64,000 nucleotides of DNA from Rufibacter latericius (GTDB taxonomy: Bacteria > Bacteroidota > Bacteroidia > Cytophagales > Hymenobacteraceae). Below, piece after piece: positions 7,690 to 14,617 of this stretch. Every line of letters starts with the position of its first letter. The first letter of the stretch is position 1. The position numbers were made by a program, and so were the translations under genes. Below the pieces are notes generated by a model. That model was not told the origin of the DNA and searched no databases. It worked only from the letters and a program-made list of their open reading frames with translations. Where the stretch lies: NCBI RefSeq assembly GCF_003721515.1, contig NZ_RJJD01000010.1, positions 1 to 64,000 on the forward strand, read 5' to 3'.

Positions 7690-7764
7690 AACAGACAAAC
7701 AACAAAAAAACTTAAACAATTAACTAACTTCCGCATGGGGGGCTACGGAAGACAACTCAAAAAC

Positions 7765-8052
7765 TTAATATCTTATACCTGGATGACCGGTTAAAGAATC
7801 AAACTCAAAGGTTCCCAGAAAGTATCCGTCCAGGATAAATCCTTCTGATAAAGAGGTGGTTGAAAATTCCATCAGGTGACCTGCCGAAGTAGTTGAATTA
7901 TTTCCTATCTTACCCAACAAGGTTTGAGCGGTCTGTCCTCCGGGCCTCTTTGTTGCTTTAAGATTCACTTGCAAGTGAAACTGCTTTTGTGAAGCATCAA
8001 TCAAACGTAACCCAGATACTATCATCTCCATTTGCTCTTTATTATGATACAA
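7765..8052 (-). CDS. Small hypothetical protein
   Basis: A 95-residue frame of unknown family (MYHNKEQMEMIVSG...). It has no signal peptide and no membrane segment; the middle is Gly/Thr/Ser-rich. The main support is a good terminator about 75 bases downstream in the right orientation and the absence of any competing frame. A later in-frame Met (MIVSGLRL) is an alternative start. It could also be a decayed gene fragment. Confidence 0.4.
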   Translation of the reverse strand: MYHNKEQMEMIVSGLRLIDASQKQFHLQVNLKATKRPGGQTAQTLLGKIGNNSTTSAGHLMEFSTTSLSEGFILDGYFLGTFEFDSLTGHPGIRY

Positions 8053-8212
8053 TAATACAGAGTGGTATGCTGCCTAAATAGGAAACAACAGCCAAGATTA
8101 TAACTATGGCTTAGTTGATGATATTTTGGACTATTGATAGTGAGTCTAAGGTGTTTTGCTTAATATGGCCCTAAAAGCTATTATGATGTAAGAAGAAATT
8201 GGGGAAGAGAGG

Positions 8213-9268
8213 CTACTTTGTAACGGATTTCTTTAGGTTTGGGCTAGATAATCTGTGGCCAATTATCTGAAGGCTGAAAATACTTGCAAGTAGAACCAGG
8301 GCAGGAAAGAGCAAGAGCCACCAGGCTTCCACAGAAAACCGGGCTGTGGCCAGCATTTTACCCCAGGAAGGCACATCCGCCGGTATTCCAATTCCTAGGT
8401 AGGCCAGTGTGGAGCCCACGCCTAATAAACCAGAGGCTGCAAAACAAAAATTAGTTAGGATAGGTCCTTTCAGGGAAGGCATAATATAAGTGATAAATAT
8501 CCTGTTAAAGGGAATACCTAATCCTTTGGCTGTTTCATAGTACGGCCCCTTCTTGATTTGCAAAACCGTTGCCCGCGAAACTCTGGCCGGAAGAACCCAA
8601 TAGGTAACGCCAATCCAACCCATCAAGGTGATCATGGAAAAAGGGGTGAAAACCGTAAGAATCAATAACAGGAGAAGCTTGGGCAGGGAAGACCAAATGG
8701 TAATCATTTTTTGAAGTCCTTCTTCTACTGGTATTTTAACTGCTTTCGTTTTTTTTCCCTCGGGAGACCCTCCTTTGTGGGAAAATATAAAAATAAGCAG
8801 CAGCAGGAATCCGGCATTAAAAACCCATTTACGAAAGGAGAGCTCCTGAAAAGGTGGCCAGGAATGTACAATCTGAAACAGAGCAAGATAAATGAACAGC
8901 AGCAGGCATCCTTTGAAAAGCTTTGAAGCCGGAATTTTTAAGCCTTGATTTCCAAGAATGGCCGCTCCAGTACCAAGAAGAACCCCTATTATAGTAGCAA
9001 TTACTAACGGCGGAATAGCTAAAAGCCAGGCTGTGCGGCAACTGAGGAACAAATAAAAGAAGACATCTCTTCCGAGTTGGTCTGTACCCAATAGGTGTTC
9101 AGGTGAGGTGAACGGTGGAAGATAGGCTTGTTCTGGTACAGCCATCACCTCTTCACCCTGCATCAGCAAAACCTGAGAGACCAATGCGGCAGCCGAAAAA
9201 AGGGCCAACCAAAGAATGGAAAGCTTTTCGGCGAAAGTGAAGGTCTGCTTTGGTTTTCCTGATTCCAT
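8213..9268 (-). CDS. Peptide-type ABC transporter permease (DppC/OppC-like)
   Basis: A 351-residue inner-membrane permease of the dipeptide/oligopeptide family. An N-terminal helix is followed by the OppC-like GTDQLGRDVFFYLF motif (~56-70). The BPD_transp_1 core includes the EAA-type loop ETAKGLGIPFNRIFITYIMPSLKGPI (~245-275), which contacts the ATPase. It starts 10 bases after the stop of the partner permease. The cluster has no ATP-binding subunits, so ATPases must come from elsewhere. With the binding protein it should import short peptides or a similar substrate. Confidence 0.85.
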   Translation of the reverse strand: MESGKPKQTFTFAEKLSILWLALFSAAALVSQVLLMQGEEVMAVPEQAYLPPFTSPEHLLGTDQLGRDVFFYLFLSCRTAWLLAIPPLVIATIIGVLLGTGAAILGNQGLKIPASKLFKGCLLLFIYLALFQIVHSWPPFQELSFRKWVFNAGFLLLLIFIFSHKGGSPEGKKTKAVKIPVEEGLQKMITIWSSLPKLLLLLILTVFTPFSMITLMGWIGVTYWVLPARVSRATVLQIKKGPYYETAKGLGIPFNRIFITYIMPSLKGPILTNFCFAASGLLGVGSTLAYLGIGIPADVPSWGKMLATARFSVEAWWLLLFPALVLLASIFSLQIIGHRLSSPNLKKSVTK

Positions 9269-9278
9269 CCTTGTTCCC

Positions 9279-10640
9279 CTAATTGTTTTTCATTCTTGGG
9301 TCAAGCAAGGCATAAGCAAGCTCGGTTATCCAGACAATGAACAACCTGAAAATCAGGAACACCAAGGTAAGGGCTACCATCACCGGGTAATCGGCGGCAA
9401 GGATGGACCTTGTCAGTAAGCTCCCAATACCCGGTAAAGAAAAGGTGATTTCAACCACCAATACCCCCGCCATCAAACCGATGATCACTTCGCTTAAGAC
9501 TGTTATCGAGGGGAGCAAGGCATTGGGTAAGGCATGTTTTCGGAGTGTTTTCTTGAAAGTAAGTCCTTTTGCCAAACCCGTTCGTTGGTAAAGCTGTTGA
9601 GTCTGGTCAGCTAAACTCCGGTGAAACTGTAACGTGAGGTGAGGGATAATCAGGAGAGATACACAAAGACTGCCCAGCAGAAGGGAAGGGTTAGTTAAGC
9701 TGGAAAGCCAATTCTCTTCTTCAAGATCAAAGGAAAGCGGCGAAAGGACTGCACCACCCATCAACAGAAATAACCCCAGAAGCGACAAGGCGATCAGGAA
9801 AGCTGGGATACTGTCTAATACATACAAGAATTGCCTGAATACAAAAGTGAACGCGCTAAATGGCTTTTCTGTAAAATACATCCCCGCAGAATAGGAGACA
9901 ATCATTGCTAAGGCTAACCCAAGGCAGGCAAGTGCCATTGAAATACCAGCAGCCTCCTTAATTTTAAGAGAAACCGGTTCATAATCCTGTGTTGAAATTC
10001 CAAGATTGCCTTTCAAGATTTGAACCATCCAATGATGGTATATATTGTCGCTGCCTTGCCACTTGATTATCGGTAAATAATAATAAAAAGGGGCTGAACT
10101 ACTGGTCAGGGTTTTCCAGGATTGGAGAAGCTGAGTTGAGCTACTCAGAGGAAATGTTGTAATAGATTTGGTTACCTCTTCCTCTAAGGCCTTTCTCTCT
10201 TCTAAGGATTGGCCCAAAGACCAGCTTTGCAACTTTTGTAGGAGCTTCTTCCTTTCGGTTTCAAATCCTTTAGATAAACCCTGCTGCCAGGTTGAATAGA
10301 AATTTTCGGCGGGAATACTTCCGTGCCACAACACTGCTTTTTCAAGCCAAGGTTTGTCAACGGGTGCTGTTTTTAGTTGGTGAGCTAGTTTTTCCCCCAC
10401 TAAAAGCACCTCAAAGTAAAAGAGAGGCTTGTTTAAACCAGCCCGGGTTAGATAATCTGACCTTACCGATTTCAACGTGGCGGCACCTGTTGCCCCATAT
10501 ATTGAAACATCAGCCTCGGCCATTCCCTTGGGGGTGTTAGCCGAAGGAAGGAAGCGGCTCAACATAAATACAACCGAAGCGGTCAGCCAAAGCGAAAATG
10601 CAAACTTTAGAAATCGTAAGAATACATTCAGAAATGCCAT
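9279..10640 (-). CDS. Peptide-type ABC transporter permease (DppB/OppB-like), enlarged
   Basis: A 453-residue inner-membrane permease. The N-terminal helix (FSLWLTASVVFMLSRFLP) is followed by a large non-membrane segment (~40-205), bigger than in usual DppB proteins (~310-340 aa), so a long periplasmic insertion is likely. The transport core (~225-445) ends in the conserved LPGIGSLLTRSILAADYPVMVALTLV signature and has the EAA-like loop TGLAKGLTFKKTLRKHALPNALLP. It lies 6 bases downstream of the binding-protein gene and 10 bases upstream of the second permease, so the three are one operon. Confidence 0.85.
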   Translation of the reverse strand: MAFLNVFLRFLKFAFSLWLTASVVFMLSRFLPSANTPKGMAEADVSIYGATGAATLKSVRSDYLTRAGLNKPLFYFEVLLVGEKLAHQLKTAPVDKPWLEKAVLWHGSIPAENFYSTWQQGLSKGFETERKKLLQKLQSWSLGQSLEERKALEEEVTKSITTFPLSSSTQLLQSWKTLTSSSAPFYYYLPIIKWQGSDNIYHHWMVQILKGNLGISTQDYEPVSLKIKEAAGISMALACLGLALAMIVSYSAGMYFTEKPFSAFTFVFRQFLYVLDSIPAFLIALSLLGLFLLMGGAVLSPLSFDLEEENWLSSLTNPSLLLGSLCVSLLIIPHLTLQFHRSLADQTQQLYQRTGLAKGLTFKKTLRKHALPNALLPSITVLSEVIIGLMAGVLVVEITFSLPGIGSLLTRSILAADYPVMVALTLVFLIFRLFIVWITELAYALLDPRMKNN

Positions 10641-10646
10641 TCCTAC

Positions 10647-12362
10647 TTATTTTCTTAAAGATGATTTTAATAGGTCATACCCTGGCTTAAGGCCAGAAAC
10701 AACCACCGAGTCTAGCCGTTTAGAAACCGCGATTTTATTAGTAGTAAAGTATAGGAACACTATATTGCTTTCCTCTTGCATTTTTTGCTGCAGGGTTTTC
10801 AGGAGAAGGGCTTTGTCAGTGGGTTGTTCCTCCTGGGCAATTTTCTCCAGAAGTACGTCGGTTTCCTTATTTCCGAAACCCGTAACATTCGCGCCGCCTT
10901 CCTGAGCATTAGAAGTATGAAGCAAGGGGATAAGGTTGTAGGAAAAAGGGTTTCCCACCAATGTTCGGAAGAAAAGGCCGAATTTACCGTTTTGCAGTCT
11001 TTCGGTGATTTGGCTGCTTTCCAATGCTTGAAGGGTCACCGGAATCCCCACGGCTTTGGCATTCTGCTGAAAAAGCAAGCCCATGTTTTCAAAATCAGAG
11101 TTGCCGGCTTTATGTAATAATTCCAGCTCTAACGTCCTGATTCTTCCGTTTATCATTTGGCTCCACCCGGTAGGAGTTTGTTTCCACCCTGCAGAAGTCA
11201 ATAAAGATTTTGCTTTTTGTTGGTTATAGGTAACGGGCTTTAATTCTGAGTTGTAAAATTCTTTTTCCTGTGGGTGTATAAAGCCCACCGTTGGGGTAGC
11301 CAGGCCTCCCTGCAATTCCTTTATGTACTGTTCTGGGTTTAACAGGTGCGCCAATGCTTGCCTTGTCAAGCGATGGCTTAAAAGGGGGTTATTCCCATTC
11401 ATGCCCAAATAGGCAAGGTCATAGGAGGTAGGGGAATAAAAATGGAAGAGCTGCTGGTACTTTTTGTCTTTCCGCATTTCCTGGAAAGAAATTAAGGGTA
11501 TGTTATCCATAACATCTACCTGCTGGGCTTTTAAAGCTAAAACCGCCGCGGCATTGTCAGGTAAGATCTGGAATAAGATTCTTGCAGGGTTTGCTTTAAG
11601 GGTTTGGCTGGAAACACCTTTTCCCCACCAGTCCTTCTTTTTCTCCAAGGCCACCACCTGGCCAGGTTTCCAGCTTCTTAAAAGGTAAGGGCCACTTCCT
11701 TTCACCAGAGATGAATCTTTCGCCATCGCTGGGGAGTTAATGGTGTTGGCAAAAGATTGAAAGGTGGAAGTCTGGGCTAAGGAATCAAATTTTTGCCTGA
11801 TTAGGCGGAACGGAACAGTAGAAAGAATTCCTTTGGAATCAAATTGATGGGCTGGTAAAATGAAAAAGTCTCCCACCATCAATTTCATCTCAGGGGTATA
11901 GCCTGAACATACCAAAGTAAAGTTTTTGGGATTAGCAGGGGAGAGTTGAATGTCTTTGATGAAATCGTATTGGGCTCTCCAGCGCTCATTGTCTAATAAA
12001 GGGCTGTGAAGCAGCTTTAAAGAAAATGCTACGTCTTGCGCGGTTACCGGTGACCCGTTATCCCATTTTGCCTGCGGCCGAATAGAAAAGGTAAAATAAG
12101 ATAAACTATCCTCGCGGCGGAGAGACGGTAAATCTGAAGCTAAAAGCGGTTGAATGGATTTATCTGTGATATCAACCGTTAGCAGGCTTTGATAAAGGTA
12201 ATTCAATATTTGAAGCGCAGGCGCATTCCCGTAACTGAGAGGGTGTAAAGATTCCGGGTCTTGGGCAAATCTAACTCGTACCGAAGATTCATTCGTAGAA
12301 GAAGTGCATGCCAAAAGCCACAATAAAAAAAAGCTAAGGCTCTTTGTGCAGTAATTTTTCAT
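10647..12362 (-). CDS. Peptide-binding lipoprotein of ABC importer (SBP family 5)
   Basis: About 571 residues. The signal peptide ends in the lipobox LLAC (Cys19), so the protein is lipid-anchored. The extracytoplasmic solute-binding family 5 pattern is clear: DPESLHPLSYGNAPALQILNYLYQSLL near the start, WDNGSPVTAQDVAFSLKLL (~100), and AYLGMNGNNPLLSHRLTRQALAHLLN (~310-340). It captures oligopeptides or similar ligands for the two permeases downstream. The ATG at 12362 is preferred over a TTG at 12371. It is first gene of the operon and lies ~120 bases downstream of the small peptide gene on the same strand. Confidence 0.88.
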   Translation of the reverse strand: MKNYCTKSLSFFLLWLLACTSSTNESSVRVRFAQDPESLHPLSYGNAPALQILNYLYQSLLTVDITDKSIQPLLASDLPSLRREDSLSYFTFSIRPQAKWDNGSPVTAQDVAFSLKLLHSPLLDNERWRAQYDFIKDIQLSPANPKNFTLVCSGYTPEMKLMVGDFFILPAHQFDSKGILSTVPFRLIRQKFDSLAQTSTFQSFANTINSPAMAKDSSLVKGSGPYLLRSWKPGQVVALEKKKDWWGKGVSSQTLKANPARILFQILPDNAAAVLALKAQQVDVMDNIPLISFQEMRKDKKYQQLFHFYSPTSYDLAYLGMNGNNPLLSHRLTRQALAHLLNPEQYIKELQGGLATPTVGFIHPQEKEFYNSELKPVTYNQQKAKSLLTSAGWKQTPTGWSQMINGRIRTLELELLHKAGNSDFENMGLLFQQNAKAVGIPVTLQALESSQITERLQNGKFGLFFRTLVGNPFSYNLIPLLHTSNAQEGGANVTGFGNKETDVLLEKIAQEEQPTDKALLLKTLQQKMQEESNIVFLYFTTNKIAVSKRLDSVVVSGLKPGYDLLKSSLRK

Positions 12363-12486
12363 ATAGAGCAAGAGGTTCAGGTTTACACCATGCTCAATAT
12401 TACAAAACTTGCCTCAAATAGCCTTAGCTCATTTTCTTTACTTGTAACGGTAGAAATATTCTTCCATTACTATATCTCGCTATTTG

Positions 12487-12708
12487 CTAGTCTCTGGTAT
12501 CCCAGGTACCGGAACCGCCGTAGCCAGTTTCACCGCCGCCTGAACCACCAGTTCCTGGTAAGGTCGTATTGGAAATTTGAGTTGTATTGGCTGAATTAGT
12601 TGTAGCTGTAGTTGTAGACGAGGAGTTCTTGTCCTTAGCCTTTTTGTCTGTGGTTGTTCCAGTGATTACAGCAATTTGTAAAAGCAGAGCGAGGAGTAAT
12701 TCTACCAT
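12487..12708 (-). CDS. Small peptide with hydrophobic head and Gly-rich tail
   Basis: A 73-residue peptide of unknown family. Residues 2-16 (VELLLALLLQIAVIT) are strongly hydrophobic and could act as export signal or membrane anchor. Then comes a Lys/Asp patch, a Ser/Thr/Asn-rich low-complexity linker (~25-50), and a tail of PGTGGSGGGETGYGGSGTWD type. I chose the ATG at 12708; a frame-extending start at 12747 adds 13 unlike residues. It is divergent from the TPR-like gene at 12980 and upstream of the peptide importer. Precursor of an exported peptide is inference; a small surface peptide is the alternative. Confidence 0.5.
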   Translation of the reverse strand: MVELLLALLLQIAVITGTTTDKKAKDKNSSSTTTATTNSANTTQISNTTLPGTGGSGGGETGYGGSGTWDTRD

Positions 12709-12979
12709 AACTTGTTTAGGATTTAAGTATATAACAAAATTGGGCAAAGACTCACTTGAAAGAAAGGAAAGAACTTATCGTTGCATAACTATAACATTTC
12801 TAATTTTTTGTTTTAAGAAATTAAGTTAATTGTGCATGTATTAAGATTAAAATAACTTTTAAGCAATAAAACTTATTAGCTTATTTAAGCATAAATTGTT
12901 TTTACAATATATAGAATTTATAAACTTTTAAAAGTATAAGCTCATAGAAAACTTATTTAGGTTAATTTTTTAGCAGTGC
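12709..12979. promoter_or_regulatory. AT-rich divergent control region
   Basis: About 270 bases, much more AT-rich than its surroundings, separate the divergent peptide and TPR-like genes. It contains the perfect palindrome ACTTTTAAAAGT (12924-12935), a second ACTTTTAA half at about 12855, and two copies of AAAACTTATT (about 12868 and 12948). Before the peptide gene, the minus strand has TTTG and TATACTTA at roughly promoter spacing. It is likely to hold both promoters and operators. Confidence 0.35.
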
Positions 12980-14461
12980 ATGGAGGAGTTAAAGAAAATA
13001 ATTCAGATAGTTGAAAAGAGAGGGGGTATTTCTGCACAAATCTTTACAAACAATTCTAAGGAAAAACGGCTGTACCAAGAGGTGGTTAAGGGAAGGATCA
13101 CCGATGAGGCCTCTGCAAAAATAATCCTGTATGCAGATGATGAAGATGGAGAGGGCCTGAAAATGGTAAAATCCCGGTTAAGGAAGAAGTTAATGAACCA
13201 ACTTTTTCTGATGGATGACAGGCGAGACGGCTTGCCTGTTTCGCATTCAGTGGAACAGAATTGTTTGGCGAAATTTTACCAGGCCAGAGTCTTGATGGAT
13301 GCTGGGGGGAATGATATCGCGCTACCTATTTTAAAGCAGGTTTTAGCGAAAGCCGTTGAGTACGATTTCAATTACATTGTTTCATTAAGCTTAAGGCTCA
13401 TCATGCAAGCCTGTGTGAACCTTAAAGAGAAAGCTTTCTTTTATAAAGCCTTAACCCAATTAAATGAACTTTCACTTAAACTTACGGCCGATCAAGAGTC
13501 TGAATTACTTTTTTTCCAGGCGAATATTGAGCTCAGCCATTCAGTTGTTGCCAGAAAAATCTACCTGAAAAAAATTGAGGAAGTTTTAAGTAAAATGTTT
13601 CAATTATGGCAAGTGGCACAGACCTTTGAAACATTCCATAACTACTACAGACTTTCTATCTGGTCCCATGAACTTACCGGAGAGTTCGACAAGATAGTGG
13701 AATTGACGAAAATGTCAGAAAAGGTGCTGAAAGAGCATAATATAGTTGCCAACAGAATTGATATAAGGTTCAATAAGTTCATACAGGTATATGCACATTT
13801 CAGGGCCAAAAAGTTAGAAGAAGGACTGAATTTGGCTAATTCTTACCTTTCTTATTTTTCTCCATCCAGCAACAACTGGTTTGCCTACATGGAGAATTAT
13901 ATTCTGTTAGCCATTCACGCCAAGAAGTATGAGGTAGGACACATGTTGCTCCACCAAGTGCAGGAAAACCCGTTTATCAAAAAGATTAATAAACTAGCCC
14001 AGGAACGTTGGAGCTTGATAGAGGCCTACTTACAGTTTGTTTCTCCGCAAGCGGGAAGTCCCTTGAAATGGCAAAGCTTTGTACAGAATGCTCCTTCGTA
14101 CAGCAAAGACAAGGAAGGCTTTAACGTAGCTATTCTAATACTTCAGGTTATGTACTTCTTAGACATTGTAGACTATGAAGCTTTGGAGTACAGGGTAGAT
14201 TCTCTGAAAAAATATGCCCAACATCACTTTAAAGACAGCTTTAGTGAACGTAGCCGTATTTTCTTTAAGTTATTGACGGTGTTGGTGCGGTCGAACTTTG
14301 AATTTGCCACCACCCAGAAAAAAGGGCAGTATTTATATAACAAGTTACAGCGCACCCCAACTCCAGGAGATGCCTACGCAGAAATTGAGATCATCCCCTA
14401 TGAGCACCTGTGGGAATTGGTTTTAGACCGGATCAAGAAATCAGCGCATTTTGCCAAGTAG
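12980..14461 (+). CDS. Helical TPR-like protein of unknown function
   Basis: A 493-residue, soluble, almost wholly alpha-helical protein without signal peptide. The N-terminal ~80 residues (KRLYQEVVKGRITDEASAKIILY...LKMVKSRLRKKLMNQLF) look like a compact basic domain. The rest reads as successive amphipathic helix pairs (LAKFYQARVLMDAGGNDIALPILKQVLAKAVEYDF; HAKKYEVGHMLLHQVQE), as in tetratricopeptide-type solenoids. I see no classical helix-turn-helix or enzymatic motif. I do not recognise the family. Divergent from a small peptide gene, it recalls peptide-binding TPR regulators; this is inference only. Confidence 0.7.
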   Translation: MEELKKIIQIVEKRGGISAQIFTNNSKEKRLYQEVVKGRITDEASAKIILYADDEDGEGLKMVKSRLRKKLMNQLFLMDDRRDGLPVSHSVEQNCLAKFYQARVLMDAGGNDIALPILKQVLAKAVEYDFNYIVSLSLRLIMQACVNLKEKAFFYKALTQLNELSLKLTADQESELLFFQANIELSHSVVARKIYLKKIEEVLSKMFQLWQVAQTFETFHNYYRLSIWSHELTGEFDKIVELTKMSEKVLKEHNIVANRIDIRFNKFIQVYAHFRAKKLEEGLNLANSYLSYFSPSSNNWFAYMENYILLAIHAKKYEVGHMLLHQVQENPFIKKINKLAQERWSLIEAYLQFVSPQAGSPLKWQSFVQNAPSYSKDKEGFNVAILILQVMYFLDIVDYEALEYRVDSLKKYAQHHFKDSFSERSRIFFKLLTVLVRSNFEFATTQKKGQYLYNKLQRTPTPGDAYAEIEIIPYEHLWELVLDRIKKSAHFAK

Positions 14462-14561
14462 AAGGACCAATTCTGTAAAAAATGAATGTGCCTGAATTCC
14501 AGAAAAAAGCTTAAATGAAATTGGTGGCCTTTCAGAAAATAGGAAGGAAGAGTAGATTTTT

Positions 14562-14598
14562 GTTTTAGGTCTCTTTTTCTGAAAACAAGCCCAAAAGG
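14562..14598. repeat. Dispersed intergenic palindrome, copy 4
   Basis: GTTTTAGGTCTCTTTTT, then CTGAAAACAAGCCCAAAAGG. It lies between the convergent 3' ends of the TPR-like gene and the TonB receptor. Confidence 0.55.
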
Positions 14599-14617
14599 AT
14601 AAAGGTAGAAATGCTTT

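Larger units (their letters stand above)
7266..7764. other. Intergenic region with palindrome copy and terminator
   Basis: No protein-coding gene seen. It holds one dispersed palindrome (7613-7649) and a strong hairpin (7662-7689) that ends the small minus-strand gene to the right. The stretch 7266-7600 shows nothing recognisable apart from the presumed promoter area of the cyclase. Confidence 0.6.
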
